A DNA stretch of 64,000 bases from Yersinia frederiksenii ATCC 33641 (GCF_000754805.1 NZ_KN150731.1:2963886-3027885), one strand, 5' to 3'; shown: positions 1-10,814, counted from the first letter of the stretch. Made by a program: numbers and translations. Notes: generated by a model not told the origin, from the sequence alone.

Positions 1-434
1 TTGCGGTGATGCAGGGCATTAATCAGGTTAGGCCACAGTTCTGTTTCCATGATAATGACCAGCTTAGGGTTGACCTGGTCAAGAAAACGATTCACCGAAC
101 CGGGAAGGTCGTAGGGAAGATAAACGTGGTGAACATCTTTGCCAAAAGCAGATTGGACTCGCTCAGAACCGGTGGGGGTCATGGTCGTTACTGTAATCGG
201 CAAGGATGGATAGCGATGACGTAATGCTCTGACTAACGGGATAGCAGCCAGTGTTTCACCGACTGAAACTGAATGCAGCATGATGCCGCCAGCGACAACT
301 TTACCGGCACAAAAACCATAGCGTTCTCCCCAGCGTTTACGATAAGCAGGGGCTTTACGGCTACGCAACAGCAGCCGCAACCAAATCAGAGGTTGAATAA
401 GGTAGAGTAATACCTGATATAAACGCAGCAACAT
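1..434 (-). CDS. waaA: 3-deoxy-D-manno-octulosonic acid (Kdo) transferase, N-terminal part
   Basis: Transfers Kdo residues from CMP-Kdo to lipid A at the inner membrane, the first step of LPS core assembly. The frame starts at the ATG complementary to 432-434 and runs off the left edge, so only about 144 N-terminal residues are present. Visible landmarks are an N-terminal hydrophobic anchor, the segment RKAPAYRKRWGERYG, then HSVSVGETLAAIPLVRAL and METELWPNL, all hallmarks of the KdtA/WaaA family (GT-B glycosyltransferase N-domain). It lies on the same strand as hldD-waaF-waaC but is separated from waaC by 545 bp, so it probably has its own promoter. Identification is very secure; the C-terminal half is outside the window. 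Confidence 0.96.
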   Translation of the reverse strand, partial: MLLRLYQVLLYLIQPLIWLRLLLRSRKAPAYRKRWGERYGFCAGKVVAGGIMLHSVSVGETLAAIPLVRALRHRYPSLPITVTTMTPTGSERVQSAFGKDVHHVYLPYDLPGSVNRFLDQVNPKLVIIMETELWPNLINALHHR

Positions 435-979
435 TCTATCAATTTCATTTATATGGATTATTAAGAATAATACCATATTTGAGCAAGAAAGGCTCTTTTC
501 AACTGGGGCCGCTTGATAACCTAAGCAAGGTAAGGCCATTCATAAAAAAGAATATAAAATTTCAACAAATGAGAGGTTGTAAAATTGATTTTTAGAACTT
601 AAAGATGAGAATTATTGTCATTAAGTGTTGATGTAATTAATGATCTAGCCATAGATGCCACCAGTTTATTCGCCAGTAATATTTTTAACTAATAATACCT
701 GTTTCCCTGGCGCGTTATCACCTTTCCCAATTACTTTAGGTATATTGGCATTATGTTGAATAATTAATTAGACACGTAAAGAAACAATGAGTTGTTATTA
801 GCTGTATGTGAATTAACAGACTCTCTTAATAACCTGAATAATATATTAGAATATCTTAACGATTTGTGTGGCAGCACCAATCAACTCTGTTAAATCAGCA
901 GAGTTGATTGGGATGACACAGTAAATATTAACTGACAGAATTTTTGGCTACGCATCATCCGGCTAGAAATCATTGCCGC
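435..979. other. AT-rich gap between waaC and waaA
   Basis: About 545 bp with no convincing reading frame on either strand. It is markedly AT-rich compared with the flanking genes. The only structure I can point to is the perfect hairpin at 877-911. It presumably also holds the waaA promoter near 440-520, but I cannot assign -35 and -10 boxes with confidence. In E. coli the waa cluster contains additional core genes such as waaL near waaC; none is recognisable here. Confidence 0.6.
877..911. terminator. Perfect 13-bp stem-loop downstream of waaC
   Basis: CCAATCAACTCTG (877-889) pairs exactly with CAGAGTTGATTGG (899-911) across a 9-nt loop. It lies about 70 bp beyond the waaC stop codon on the minus strand, so it would be transcribed at the end of the hldD-waaF-waaC message. 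No clear T-run follows on either strand, so it may act as an RNA-stabilising 3' structure rather than a canonical intrinsic terminator. Confidence 0.5.
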
Positions 980-1945
980 TTATGAGAGCCCTGTTTCCAG
1001 CCGCGCAATGATAGTTTCAGCAGGAATAGTAGCCATGCTTTTTTGCTCGGAAATAACCGCAATTTGATTTTTCCCGTAACCGCCAATCAAACCGGGGTCG
1101 GTTGGGCCAAACAGCGTAATATTGGGACGATCCAGTGCTGCGGTTAGATGACTCAGACCAGTATCCACGGACACCACCGCTTTTGCCCCGGCCAAAACTT
1201 CAGCCACTTGTTGGAGACTGAGTTTAGGTAATACCTCAACATGAGGAAAATCTGCGGCTAACCGTACCGCTCGTTGATATTCATGTTCCGCCCCCCAGGG
1301 TAATTTTATTTTTAACCCCGTAGGCGCGACCAACTCAATCAGTTTTAACCAATGATTTTCAGGCCAATGCTTGCTGTCGCGGGTTGTCGCATGCAGGAAA
1401 ACCAGATACTGACCAGCATCTGCAGGTAGCTGATTTAAAAAACGTTGTGCGATGGCATAATCGCCGTAACTTTCTGGTTTGTCATAGCCGAGACTTTTAG
1501 CAAACAATTGGCGTATGCGCTCGACGGCATGCAGTTTGGTATCAATCTCATGGCGGCAGTTATAAAACCAACTAGCAAAAGGCTCGCGAGCACTTTTGCA
1601 ATCCGGGCCATGTTTAATCCCTTTGGCGATGCGAGTAATCAATGCAGCACTTTTGATCAGCCCCTGAGCATCAATCACCAGATCATAACTGCGTTGCTGC
1701 ACAATACGTTTAAAATCACAGCGTTCTTGCCGGGTATCACTACCAAACCAATTTTTACGCCAACGGCGGATAGCCACCGGGATGACTTTATCTACCGCTG
1801 GATGCCAACTGGGGATCTGGCTGAATCCTTCTTCTACCACCCAATCAAAGCGAATATTGGGAATGGCATTCATTGCATCCGTCAGTGCGGGCAAAGTATG
1901 CAAAACATCGCCCATTGAAGAGGTTTTAACGATTAATACATGCAT
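980..1945 (-). CDS. waaC: LPS heptosyltransferase I
   Basis: Adds the first L-glycero-D-manno-heptose to Kdo2-lipid A, using ADP-heptose, on the cytoplasmic face of the inner membrane. The 321-aa product is the usual length. The GT9 N-terminal motif KTSSMGDVLHTLPAL (residues 7-21) contains the conserved Asp13, and the C-terminal nucleotide-sugar motif SVDTGLSHLTAAL lies at about 259-271, followed by LFGPTDP. Its ATG overlaps the waaF stop codon by one base (TAATG arrangement), indicating translational coupling. It is the last gene of hldD-waaF-waaC. Confidence 0.97.
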   Translation of the reverse strand: MHVLIVKTSSMGDVLHTLPALTDAMNAIPNIRFDWVVEEGFSQIPSWHPAVDKVIPVAIRRWRKNWFGSDTRQERCDFKRIVQQRSYDLVIDAQGLIKSAALITRIAKGIKHGPDCKSAREPFASWFYNCRHEIDTKLHAVERIRQLFAKSLGYDKPESYGDYAIAQRFLNQLPADAGQYLVFLHATTRDSKHWPENHWLKLIELVAPTGLKIKLPWGAEHEYQRAVRLAADFPHVEVLPKLSLQQVAEVLAGAKAVVSVDTGLSHLTAALDRPNITLFGPTDPGLIGGYGKNQIAVISEQKSMATIPAETIIARLETGLS

Positions 1946-3009
1946 TAATCAGCCTCACGGACAGTGCTGTTAAGTGAAGCTAATTGTGCTTCAAGGGCTG
2001 CCATCACTTGTTCCGGTTGGATATCAATCAAGCTCTGATGATAGCCCTGTGCACTATCGCCTTTACGCACTTTGTGATAGCCGGTAATCAGGCGAATAAC
2101 CGTGGCTTTGTCAGATAGCGGGGGAGTAAAGTCCGGACTGCTTGGGCCATATAAGGCGACTAAAGGCTTATTTAATGCTGCAGCAACATGCATCAAACCA
2201 GAGTCATTGCTGACCACGGCATTACAGGCTGCAATCATGACAACCGCTTGATCTAGCGAGGTTTGACCCGCTAAATTGAGACAATATTCGCGAGCATTCT
2301 CGTCTAGTGCCTGACGAATATCTTCACCGGCTTCATTATCTTTAGCTGAGCCTAATAAAATGATGCGATAACCCGCATCAATCAATTTTTGGGCCAACTG
2401 AGCATAGTGATAATGTGGCCAACGTTTTGCTGGCCCAAACTCTGCGCCGGGGCAGAATCCAATAATAGGTCGGCTATCGGTGAGATTGAATGATGCAGTA
2501 ACTTCGGCAATTTCTTCATCTCGAACCTGTAACTGCGGCCATAGCAAAGGCTGCGGTAAATCGTCGGCTGATTGGATTCGTTCCTTATCATAGGCCAGCG
2601 CCACATAGCGCTGTACCATCATTGGGAAAGCTTGTTTATCCAGAATACGCATATCGTTGAGCAAGAAATAGCGCATCTCACCTCGCCAGCCAATGCGTTG
2701 TTTAATGCCTGAAAAATAAGGAATTAGTGCGGATTTAAACGAGTTGGGTAGCACGTAAGCGCGGTCATAGCCGGTTTCACGCAATGCCAACCCTAAGCGA
2801 CGGCGCTCATCAAAAGCAAAAACCCCATGACCTAATGGCATCGGGACTGCGTGACGCACTTCTGGCATTCTGGCTAAAAGCGGACGGCACCACGCGGGTG
2901 CCATCACATCAATATCTGCTGCCGGATATTCGGCCTTCAGGGTACGGTACAGACTTTGCGACATCATCATATCGCCAACCCAAGAAGGGCCGATGACCAG
3001 TATTTTCAT
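1945..3009 (-). CDS. waaF: LPS heptosyltransferase II
   Basis: Adds the second heptose of the LPS inner core from ADP-heptose. The product is 354 aa from the ATG at 3007-3009 (MKILVIGPSWVGD). An upstream in-frame TTG at 3019-3021 would add only four residues and directly abuts the purine-rich stretch AAGGAA, so the ATG that matches the family N-terminus is preferred. GT9 landmarks are GPSWVGDMMM near the N-terminus and SNDSGLMHVAAAL followed by LYGPSSPDFTPP near the C-terminus. It follows hldD after 30 bp and overlaps waaC by one base. Confidence 0.97.
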   Translation of the reverse strand: MKILVIGPSWVGDMMMSQSLYRTLKAEYPAADIDVMAPAWCRPLLARMPEVRHAVPMPLGHGVFAFDERRRLGLALRETGYDRAYVLPNSFKSALIPYFSGIKQRIGWRGEMRYFLLNDMRILDKQAFPMMVQRYVALAYDKERIQSADDLPQPLLWPQLQVRDEEIAEVTASFNLTDSRPIIGFCPGAEFGPAKRWPHYHYAQLAQKLIDAGYRIILLGSAKDNEAGEDIRQALDENAREYCLNLAGQTSLDQAVVMIAACNAVVSNDSGLMHVAAALNKPLVALYGPSSPDFTPPLSDKATVIRLITGYHKVRKGDSAQGYHQSLIDIQPEQVMAALEAQLASLNSTVREAD

Positions 3010-3039
3010 ACCGTTTATCAATTCCTTGCAGCAAGTGAT

Positions 3040-3972
3040 TTAAACTGAGCGATTGAGCCAAGCCAGATATTCTTTGACGCCTTCAGCGACAGTTTTGAAT
3101 GGCTTGTCATAACCGGCAGCACGCAAATTAGTCAAATCAGCTTGCGTGTATGCCTGATAGCGGCCTTTCAGTTTCTCTGGGAATTCAATGTATTCCACTG
3201 GCCCGCTTTGGTGGAAATCCACCACCGCATCAGCAACAGCCTGGAAAGATTCAGCGCGGCCAGTGCCACAGTTGAAAATACCGGATACCCCGTTTTGCCA
3301 GAACCACAGATTAACGTCAGCGACATCACCCACATAGATAAAATCGCGTTTGAAGTTTTCGCTGCCGGAGAACAATTTAGGATTTTCACCGGCATTGATC
3401 TGGTTATTCAGATGGAAGGCAACACTGGCCATGCTGCCTTTGTGCCCTTCGCGTGGGCCATAAACGTTGAAATAACGGAACCCACAAATCTGTGAATCAG
3501 CTTGCGGCAGGATCTCACGCACATACTGATCAAACAGGAATTTGGAATAGCCATAAACGTTAAGTGGCTGTTCGTACTGACGATCTTCAATGAAGTTATC
3601 AGTACGCCCGCCATAGGTGGCAGCAGATGAGGCATACAGAAATGGAATGCCGCGATCCAGGCAGAAGTGCAGGATATCTTTAGAATACTGATAGTTGTTA
3701 TCCATCATGTACTTGCCATCCCACTCTGTGGTGGAAGAACAGGCACCTTCATGGAAAATTGCGTCAATATCACCCATATCATCACCGGCAACAATGCTGG
3801 CGACAAAATCTTCTTTATCCATGTAATCAGCGATATCCAGATCAACCAGATTGACGAATTTGGTGCCGTCTTTCAGGTTATCTACAACCAGAATATCTTT
3901 ATAACCGATATTATTCAGTGCCTTAACGATGTTGCTGCCAATAAAACCGGCGCCGCCAGTGACGATAATCAT
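3040..3972 (-). CDS. hldD: ADP-L-glycero-D-manno-heptose 6-epimerase
   Basis: Converts ADP-D-glycero-D-manno-heptose to the L-glycero form, the heptose donor used by WaaC and WaaF. The protein is 310 aa, the normal length, starting at [12 protein letters not shown] (NAD(P)-binding Rossmann glycine motif at residues 6-12). An in-frame upstream start would add 15 residues that do not fit the family, so the ATG at 3970-3972 is chosen. The extended-SDR YxxxK motif (YGYSK) lies near residue 140, and [17 protein letters not shown] is typical of the family. First gene of hldD-waaF-waaC, divergent from kbl. Confidence 0.97.
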   Translation of the reverse strand: MIIVTGGAGFIGSNIVKALNNIGYKDILVVDNLKDGTKFVNLVDLDIADYMDKEDFVASIVAGDDMGDIDAIFHEGACSSTTEWDGKYMMDNNYQYSKDILHFCLDRGIPFLYASSAATYGGRTDNFIEDRQYEQPLNVYGYSKFLFDQYVREILPQADSQICGFRYFNVYGPREGHKGSMASVAFHLNNQINAGENPKLFSGSENFKRDFIYVGDVADVNLWFWQNGVSGIFNCGTGRAESFQAVADAVVDFHQSGPVEYIEFPEKLKGRYQAYTQADLTNLRAAGYDKPFKTVAEGVKEYLAWLNRSV

Positions 3973-4214
3973 CAGGTTCACCCTTGCTAATCTTCTTGGT
4001 CGGACACCATGTCCCACGCTAATTTGCCGTTATCATAACATTTCATAGGATAGCGCACAGCCGAAAGGGATTAATCTCAACGTTTCTATGTGGGTTTAGT
4101 CATCTTCACCGTGATATGTGCTGCATTTTTTACAATATAAGACAAGGTTTCTCGTCAGGTCCTCCGTCAGGCAGTAAAATGCACGGTGAAACTGCCAATC
4201 TTGGAGATAAACGC

Positions 4215-5426
4215 ATGTCCCTGCCCTTTGATAGAAGCCCTTTTTATCAGCAATTAGAACAACAACTCAAAACGACCCGTGCTGAAGGGCTGTATAAAAA
4301 CGAACGGATTATTACTTCCGCCCAACAAGCGGATATTGCTGTGGCGGATGGCCGCCATGTGATCAATTTTTGCGCCAATAACTATTTGGGGCTGGCAAAT
4401 CATCCTCGACTGATCGCGGCTGCCAAAAAAGGTATGGATACTCATGGCTTTGGTATGGCCTCGGTTCGTTTTATCTGTGGCACTCAAGACACCCATAAAG
4501 AACTGGAGCAAAAGCTTGCCAGCTTTCTGGGGATGGAAGATGCCATTCTCTATTCCTCCTGCTTTGATGCGAACGGCGGTCTGTTTGAAACCCTCTTGGG
4601 GCCAGAAGATGCCATTATTTCTGATGCACTGAATCATGCTTCCATCATTGATGGAGTACGGTTATGTAAAGCGAAGCGTTATCGTTATGCCAACAACGAT
4701 ATGAGCGAGCTGAGAACCCAGCTAAAACAAGCCAAAGCAGACGGCGCGCGCCATATTATGATTGCCACCGACGGTGTGTTCTCAATGGATGGTGTCATTG
4801 CCAACTTGAAGGGGGTTTGTGACTTGGCCGATGAGTATCAGGCGCTAGTGATGGTTGATGACTCCCATGCGGTCGGTTTTGTAGGGGCCAATGGGCGCGG
4901 TACTCATGAATACTGCGAAGTGATGGGCCGCGTTGATATTATTACTGGCACCTTGGGTAAGGCACTGGGCGGCGCATCGGGTGGTTATACGGCAGGGCGT
5001 AAAGAAGTGGTTGAGTGGCTGCGTCAGCGCTCACGGCCATATTTATTCTCGAACTCATTGGCCCCAGCAATTGTTGCTGCCTCAATTGAAGTGTTGTCGC
5101 TATTGGAAGAGGGTGCCGAACTGCGCGATCGCTTATGGGCTAATGCCCGTTTATTCCGCGAGAAAATGAGCGCCGCTGGCTTCACATTAGCTGGTGCCGA
5201 CCATGCCATCATCCCTGTGATGCTGGGAGACGCGACCTTGGCACAAGAGTTTGCTAATGCGTTGTTGAAAGAGGGTATTTACGTCACCGGTTTCTTCTAT
5301 CCGGTGGTACCGAAGGGTCAGGCGCGTATTCGCACCCAGATGTCGGCAGATCACACGCCAGAGCAGGTTGAGCAGGCTGTTGAAGCCTTCGTGCGTATTG
5401 GTAAACAGCTTAACGTTATCGCGTAA
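4215..5426 (+). CDS. kbl: 2-amino-3-ketobutyrate CoA ligase (glycine C-acetyltransferase)
   Basis: PLP enzyme that cleaves 2-amino-3-ketobutyrate with CoA to glycine and acetyl-CoA, the second step of threonine catabolism through Tdh. The start at 4215 is set by the ribosome-binding sequence TTGGAG at 4201-4206; 403 aa result, close to the family length of 398. The PLP-binding lysine is Lys249 in [13 protein letters not shown], and [10 protein letters not shown] is the conserved cofactor segment. It is followed by tdh after 10 bp, forming the kbl-tdh operon. Confidence 0.97.
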   Translation: MSLPFDRSPFYQQLEQQLKTTRAEGLYKNERIITSAQQADIAVADGRHVINFCANNYLGLANHPRLIAAAKKGMDTHGFGMASVRFICGTQDTHKELEQKLASFLGMEDAILYSSCFDANGGLFETLLGPEDAIISDALNHASIIDGVRLCKAKRYRYANNDMSELRTQLKQAKADGARHIMIATDGVFSMDGVIANLKGVCDLADEYQALVMVDDSHAVGFVGANGRGTHEYCEVMGRVDIITGTLGKALGGASGGYTAGRKEVVEWLRQRSRPYLFSNSLAPAIVAASIEVLSLLEEGAELRDRLWANARLFREKMSAAGFTLAGADHAIIPVMLGDATLAQEFANALLKEGIYVTGFFYPVVPKGQARIRTQMSADHTPEQVEQAVEAFVRIGKQLNVIA

Positions 5427-5436
5427 GGAATTGTTC

Positions 5437-6477
5437 ATGAAAGTCTCGTCTATGAAAGCCCTGTCCAAGCTGAAAGCAGAAGAAGGTATTTGGATGACCG
5501 AGGTGCCACAGCCAGAGCTGGGCCACAACGACATCATGATCAAAATTCGCAAAACAGCTATTTGCGGCACTGATGTGCATATCTATAACTGGGATGAATG
5601 GTCACAAAAAACTATTCCTGTTCCTATGGTGGTCGGCCACGAATATGTGGGTGAAATTGTCGCTATTGGCCAAGAAGTTAAAGGTTTTAATATTGGTGAC
5701 CGGGTGTCTGGCGAAGGCCATATTACCTGCGGACATTGCCGTAACTGCCGTGGTGGTCGTACCCATCTTTGCCGTAATACTGTCGGTGTTGGTGTGAATC
5801 GTCCTGGCTCTTTTGCCGAATATCTGGTGATCCCGGCCTTTAATGCTTTCAAAATCCCCGACAATATCTCGGATGAGCTAGCCGCTATTTTTGACCCATT
5901 CGGTAATGCGGTACATACCGCGTTATCCTTTGATTTGGTTGGGGAAGATGTGTTGGTGTCTGGTGCTGGCCCGATTGGCATTATGGCCGCTGCGGTGTGT
6001 AAGCATGTCGGTGCCCGCCATGTCGTTATCACTGATGTGAATGAATATCGTCTTGATCTGGCACGTAAAATGGGTGTGACCCGCGCTGTTAACGTCAGTA
6101 AAGAAAATCTGAATGATGTCATGGCTGAGTTGGGTATGACTGAAGGGTTTGATGTGGGACTGGAAATGTCCGGTGCGCCACCTGCATTCCGTACATTACT
6201 AAACTCAATGAATCACGGCGGGCGTATTGCGATGCTGGGAATACCACCATCTGACATGTCTATTGATTGGAATCAGGTGATTTTCAAGGGGCTGTTTATC
6301 AAAGGGATTTATGGCCGCGAGATGTTTGAAACCTGGTACAAAATGGCGGCATTGATTCAGTCTGGTTTGGATTTAACCCCAATTATCACTCACCGTTTCT
6401 CTATCGATGAATTCCAGCAAGGGTTTGATGCCATGCGCTCGGGTAAATCTGGGAAAGTGGTACTGAGTTGGGATTAA
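5437..6477 (+). CDS. tdh: L-threonine 3-dehydrogenase
   Basis: Zinc-dependent, NAD-linked oxidation of L-threonine to 2-amino-3-ketobutyrate, the substrate of Kbl. The start at 5437 is chosen because AAGGAA, which overlaps the kbl stop, lies 6 bp upstream. This gives 346 aa; the E. coli-like start MKALSK lies five residues in, at 5452. Catalytic-zinc residues are visible at Cys43 (TAICGTDVH) and in GHEYVGE. The structural-zinc cluster [15 protein letters not shown] is intact, and [10 protein letters not shown] is the NAD-binding turn. Operon partner of kbl. Confidence 0.97.
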   Translation: MKVSSMKALSKLKAEEGIWMTEVPQPELGHNDIMIKIRKTAICGTDVHIYNWDEWSQKTIPVPMVVGHEYVGEIVAIGQEVKGFNIGDRVSGEGHITCGHCRNCRGGRTHLCRNTVGVGVNRPGSFAEYLVIPAFNAFKIPDNISDELAAIFDPFGNAVHTALSFDLVGEDVLVSGAGPIGIMAAAVCKHVGARHVVITDVNEYRLDLARKMGVTRAVNVSKENLNDVMAELGMTEGFDVGLEMSGAPPAFRTLLNSMNHGGRIAMLGIPPSDMSIDWNQVIFKGLFIKGIYGREMFETWYKMAALIQSGLDLTPIITHRFSIDEFQQGFDAMRSGKSGKVVLSWD

Positions 6478-6569
6478 TATTCCTCCGCTGACCTAGATAT
6501 GTTGAGATAGGTTGGCTCGTCAACTCACAACTCCAATGGCTTTGGGTTGTATCTTTTAAAGTAGAGCAA

Positions 6570-6599
6570 AATGGGGCAGTCAGTGATGGCTGCCCCATT
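6570..6599. terminator. Stem-loop between convergent tdh and yibQ
   Basis: AATGGGGCAG (6570-6579) and CTGCCCCATT (6590-6599) form a perfect 10-bp stem with a 10-nt loop. It sits about 90 bp beyond tdh and just before the yibQ stop codon on the opposite strand, so it could end transcripts from both sides. The T-tract is short on both strands. Confidence 0.65.
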
Positions 6600-6607
6600 G
6601 TTGTTAT

Positions 6608-7621
6608 CTATTTTTGAGTTGTTGATTTGCTTGCCGGTGGCTCTGTTTTTTCACTTTCAGGCATTACCGGTGCTGGCGGGAAATATTGTTGCCAATACCG
6701 CTGCACAAATGCTACCGCCGGGCTCTGTATCAGGCTCTCACCAATAACAATAAACATCCTATCGGCATAGACCTTTTCTGGTACATAGCTGGCTTTTGCA
6801 TGGCACTGCTTGATAGCTTTCAGACGTTCACCTTTCGCTGGAAAGTGCGGTTTTGTCTTGCCTGGTGAGACGCCGCTGCTACCATTATTATTGCTTACCG
6901 GCTCATTAAGCAGTGCACTTGGCCTGACTAATACGATATCAGCAGGCAACTGGGGCAACATTTGTTGTAGCACTTTAATAGTGGCTGGATGTGGGTGGCC
7001 GATAGCAATCGCGGAGCCATTGCGACGCGCCAAATCTACTGCGCGGTTAAATTGCTGGCGAATCGCCGCTTCGTTTTGTGAGTCATCCAAAAAGACTTTT
7101 CGCTTAATTACTTTGACGCCAGTCCCTTCGGCCGCCTTGCTGGCCTGACTATTACCGATGGTCACGCTGTCGAGGAAATAGAGCTGATAATGCTCCAGCG
7201 TCTGCATAACTTTCTGCATACCAGGCAAGCTGGAGGTCATTGCGCTACCCATATGATTATTCATACCGGTCGCGTAGGGAACATTATTCACCGCCTGACG
7301 AATGATACGCTGGATTTCTTCGCTGCTCATGGATGGCTGTAAAGTATCGCGCTCTAATGGCTGTTTGCTCAGCGGCGCCATCGGCAGGTGAATCAGGATT
7401 TCACGCCCTTGATTATGAGCTTTGACCGCCATCTCTTTGGCGTAAGGGGCATTAGGCAGGATTGCTACCGAAATCGGTAGCGGCATCTGTAATACCTTAT
7501 TTTCATTCTGCGGGCGATAACCAAAGTCATCAATAACAATTGAAAGTTTGCCCGCCTGTGCGGCATTGGCGATGAGTAGGGTGCTTACTATGATAAACCG
7601 ACGTGTGTTGAAATAACGCAA
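6608..7621 (-). CDS. yibQ: Divergent polysaccharide deacetylase family protein YibQ
   Basis: Periplasmic protein of the divergent polysaccharide deacetylase family (NodB-like fold). The exact reaction is not established. A signal peptide covers about residues 1-23, with cleavage likely after ANAAQA. The conserved segments IVIDDFGYR, HLPMAP, TGMNNHMGSAMTS and AIGHPHPATI are present; 337 aa with a variable Pro/Ser-rich tail. It lies 23 bp downstream of envC on the same strand, the conserved gpmI-envC-yibQ order, suggesting a cell-envelope role. Confidence 0.9.
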   Translation of the reverse strand: MRYFNTRRFIIVSTLLIANAAQAGKLSIVIDDFGYRPQNENKVLQMPLPISVAILPNAPYAKEMAVKAHNQGREILIHLPMAPLSKQPLERDTLQPSMSSEEIQRIIRQAVNNVPYATGMNNHMGSAMTSSLPGMQKVMQTLEHYQLYFLDSVTIGNSQASKAAEGTGVKVIKRKVFLDDSQNEAAIRQQFNRAVDLARRNGSAIAIGHPHPATIKVLQQMLPQLPADIVLVRPSALLNEPVSNNNGSSGVSPGKTKPHFPAKGERLKAIKQCHAKASYVPEKVYADRMFIVIGESLIQSPAVAFVQRYWQQYFPPAPVMPESEKTEPPASKSTTQK

Positions 7622-7644
7622 TACATATTCCCTAACGTTGTTCC

Positions 7645-9015
7645 CTATCTTCCTAACCAGGGTTGTGGGTTAACAGCTTGTCCCTGACGGCGAATTTCGA
7701 AATAGAGCGAGGGTTCACCCTGACCGCCACTGGTCCCAACTAGAGCAATTGGCTGGCCTGCTTTCACTTGCGCACCAACATTGACCAACGCACTCTGGTT
7801 GTAGCCATATAAACTCATATCCCCTTTGCCATGCTCAACGACCACCACCAGGCCATAGCCTTGTAGCCAGTCAGCCAGTAGTACCCGGCCATCAGCAATC
7901 GCTTTGACTTCACTGCCTTCTGGTGCAGAAATCACCATGCCTTTCCAGCGTAGCTCACCTTGCAACGCTTCGCCGAAGCGGTGGGTCACATTGCCACGAA
8001 CTGGCCAAACGGCTTGAGCACCTGGCCGCCCCAAACCGCCAGTTCTTGCCATTAATGAGCGTTCACTCTCACTGGGCTTATAGCTGGAACCGGTTTTCTT
8101 GGCTTGCTGTTCTTTGACTTTCACTTGTTCACGTACGCGCGCCGCTTCTTTTGCTTCCCGCTCTGCTCGAGCTTTGGCTTCCCGCTCAGCTTTGGCGATT
8201 TGATCACGCAAACGTGATTCGTTCAGTTTTAGCTCTGCCAGACCTTGCTGATCTTTTTCCAGCGAGGCTTCCAGTGATGTCAGGGTTTTCTTGCGCGCAG
8301 TGCGTGCTTGCTCCAGCTTTTCTTGCTGAGTTTTTTGCTCATCCAATAACGCTTTTTGCTGATTTTGCTTTTGCTCCAGCGTCTTCTTCTCTGCAGACAA
8401 ATCGGTACGAGTTTGTTCCAGCTCGGTAATTGATTTTTGGCGAGCTTCATTGAGATAACTGAAATAGGCCAAAATACGCTCACTGCGCTGGCTCTCTTCA
8501 CCACTTAAAATAAGCTGCAAACCGCTATGCTGGCCTTGTTTAAAGGCGGCATCGAGTTGTTTTGATAGCAGGTCTTGTTGCTGGGATTGTTTGCTTTGTA
8601 GCTTGGTAATTGAGGCGGTAAGACTGGCGATCTCTTTATCGAGTGCCGTCAGGGTACTTTGAGTTTCACGCAGGCTGCGGCTGGCCTGAGCAATAGTATT
8701 TTCCTGTTGTTTCAACTGATCGAGCAACGAACTGCGTTGCTGTTTCTGTTGCTGAACACTTTTTTCTTTTTCGGCGATATCCTGCTGAATAGTCTTCAAC
8801 TGGGTTTTGTTATCTGCCGCTTTAGCGGCTGCCGGAGCATCAGCGGCATTGCCGGATAATGGCAACAACAATACGCCAGCGCAAAAAACGCTGGCGTACA
8901 GTGCTGACCACGGACGAGGCACTCTGTTACCCGGCAATATAGAAGTGAGCTCTTTATTGCCGGCGATGCTATCTTCCGTAACCATTGATATCGCAAATAA
9001 CGCCTTTTCCTTCAT
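7645..9015 (-). CDS. envC: Murein hydrolase activator EnvC
   Basis: Periplasmic activator of the amidases AmiA and AmiB during septal peptidoglycan splitting; recruited by FtsEX. It has a hydrophobic export segment at about residues 38-58, then a long Gln/Lys/Glu-rich coiled coil (about 70-290). A C-terminal LytM (peptidase M23-like) domain follows, containing WKGMVISAPEGSEVKAIADG and VVVVEHGKGDMSLYGYN. The domain is of the degenerate, non-catalytic type as in E. coli EnvC. The start is uncertain: 456 aa from 9015, or 446 aa from the ATG at 8985 (MVTEDS). Ends 23 bp before yibQ. Confidence 0.94.
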   Translation of the reverse strand: MKEKALFAISMVTEDSIAGNKELTSILPGNRVPRPWSALYASVFCAGVLLLPLSGNAADAPAAAKAADNKTQLKTIQQDIAEKEKSVQQQKQQRSSLLDQLKQQENTIAQASRSLRETQSTLTALDKEIASLTASITKLQSKQSQQQDLLSKQLDAAFKQGQHSGLQLILSGEESQRSERILAYFSYLNEARQKSITELEQTRTDLSAEKKTLEQKQNQQKALLDEQKTQQEKLEQARTARKKTLTSLEASLEKDQQGLAELKLNESRLRDQIAKAEREAKARAEREAKEAARVREQVKVKEQQAKKTGSSYKPSESERSLMARTGGLGRPGAQAVWPVRGNVTHRFGEALQGELRWKGMVISAPEGSEVKAIADGRVLLADWLQGYGLVVVVEHGKGDMSLYGYNQSALVNVGAQVKAGQPIALVGTSGGQGEPSLYFEIRRQGQAVNPQPWLGR

Positions 9016-9024
9016 AACGAAGGA

Positions 9025-10572
9025 TTATTCCACGATGAACAGCGGCTTACCAGTCATCTCTTGCGGGATTTCCATTTCCATTAGTGACAACATGGTTGGC
9101 GCGATATCTGAAAGTTTGCCACCTTCGACCGCTTTAACCTCTTTGTTGCCGACATAAATCAGCGGAACAGGCAGGCTGGTATGGGCGGTGTGTGCCTGAC
9201 CGGTTGCCGGGTCGCGCATCTGCTCAGCATTGCCGTGGTCAGCGGTTATCAACAATTGGCCATCAACAGCCTTCACTGCGGCAACCACTTGTTCAATGCA
9301 ATTATCCAGTGTTTCTACTGCTTTCACTGCGGCATCATAATCGCCGGTATGGCCGACCATATCGCCATTTGGATAGTTACAAATGATCACATCATATTTG
9401 CCGCTAGTGATAGCGCCTACCAGTTTTTCCGTCAATTCTGCGGAACTCATTTCTGGTTGCAAGTCATAGGTTGCCACTTTCGGTGAGTTAATCAGAATGC
9501 GATCTTCACCTTTAAATGGCTCTTCAACACCGCCGTTGTAGAAGAAAGTGACGTGAGCATATTTTTCAGTTTCAGAAATACGAAGCTGAGTTTTGTCATG
9601 CTTCATCAGCCACTCGCCGAAAGTATTCGTCAGTGATGCTGGTGGATAAGCACAAGCGACTTTAATATCCGCAGCATATTCAGTCAGCATCACGAAATCG
9701 CCGAAGTTAACCACTTTATCGCGTTTGAAACCGTCGAAATCTTTATTAACAAAGGTGCGAGTGATTTGACGGGCGCGGTCAGCACGGAAATTCATAAAGA
9801 TTAATGCGTCACCATCGTTCATGGCGGCATCAGCTTCACCTGCTGCTTTAATCACGGTTGGTCTAACGAATTCGTCATTTTCATCACGGGCATAGGCGGC
9901 TTGTAACCCAGCCACCGCGTTATCAGCGGTGAACTCGCCTTTGGCTTGAGTCAGTAAGTCATAAGCCAGCTGTACACGATCCCAGCGATTATCGCGGTCC
10001 ATGGCATAGTAGCGGCCAATGATAGAGGCGATGCGACCTTTACCCAGTTTGGCAAACTGCTCAGTGAATCGTTTCAGTGATGACTCAGCACTACGCGGCG
10101 GGGTGTCGCGTCCATCGAGGAAAGCATGGAGATAAATTGCTGTTGCGCCGCGTTTGGCTGCCAACTGAACCATCGCCAGAATGTGGTCTTCGTGGCTGTG
10201 GACACCACCGGCAGACAACAGTCCCATGATATGGACGGCTTTACCTGCTTTAACCGCTTTATCAATGGCGGCAGTCAGTGTTGGGTTCGTGAAAAAGTCA
10301 CCGTCTTTGATTTCTTTGTCGAGGCGAGTCAAATCCTGATAAACAATACGGCCGGCACCTAAATTGACGTGGCCTACTTCAGAGTTACCCATCTGCCCAT
10401 CAGGCAGACCAACATCCAGGCCGGAAGCGGCAATCAATGTGTGAGGCTGTTGCTGCCATAAACGGTCCATAACTGGCGTTTTGGCATTCAGAATGGCGTT
10501 ATCCTGTTGTTCTTCACGGTGGCCGTAGCCGTCCAGAATAGTGAGAACCAGTGGTTTTTTAGTGCTCGACAT
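9025..10572 (-). CDS. gpmI: 2,3-bisphosphoglycerate-independent phosphoglycerate mutase
   Basis: Interconverts 3-phosphoglycerate and 2-phosphoglycerate in glycolysis and gluconeogenesis; a manganese-dependent member of the alkaline phosphatase superfamily. 515 aa, the expected length. The phosphorylated serine is Ser64 in [10 protein letters not shown], the metal-binding Asp14 is in LTILDGYG, and HGNAEQM near the C-terminus provides further metal ligands. First gene of gpmI-envC-yibQ, with 9 bp to envC, and divergent from yibN. Confidence 0.97.
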   Translation of the reverse strand: MSSTKKPLVLTILDGYGHREEQQDNAILNAKTPVMDRLWQQQPHTLIAASGLDVGLPDGQMGNSEVGHVNLGAGRIVYQDLTRLDKEIKDGDFFTNPTLTAAIDKAVKAGKAVHIMGLLSAGGVHSHEDHILAMVQLAAKRGATAIYLHAFLDGRDTPPRSAESSLKRFTEQFAKLGKGRIASIIGRYYAMDRDNRWDRVQLAYDLLTQAKGEFTADNAVAGLQAAYARDENDEFVRPTVIKAAGEADAAMNDGDALIFMNFRADRARQITRTFVNKDFDGFKRDKVVNFGDFVMLTEYAADIKVACAYPPASLTNTFGEWLMKHDKTQLRISETEKYAHVTFFYNGGVEEPFKGEDRILINSPKVATYDLQPEMSSAELTEKLVGAITSGKYDVIICNYPNGDMVGHTGDYDAAVKAVETLDNCIEQVVAAVKAVDGQLLITADHGNAEQMRDPATGQAHTAHTSLPVPLIYVGNKEVKAVEGGKLSDIAPTMLSLMEMEIPQEMTGKPLFIVE

Positions 10573-10814
10573 TGCATAACCTTTTTATTATGTAGAAAGG
10601 CGGTAATTTACTACAAAACCGGTTAAAAATAGCCCAAAGAGATCAACATTGGGGTGAGGTTTTGGGGAAATATCATCAAAGCAGTGATAAAACTTCCCGA
10701 GATTGCTCGCAGTTTCTGCAATAGCGCTTGCATATTGGCTGTATTTGCCGCAACGCGCAGGTATACTCTGTCACCTTGAATATTATCCCCTAACTAACGG
10801 GAGTTTTTACCCCC

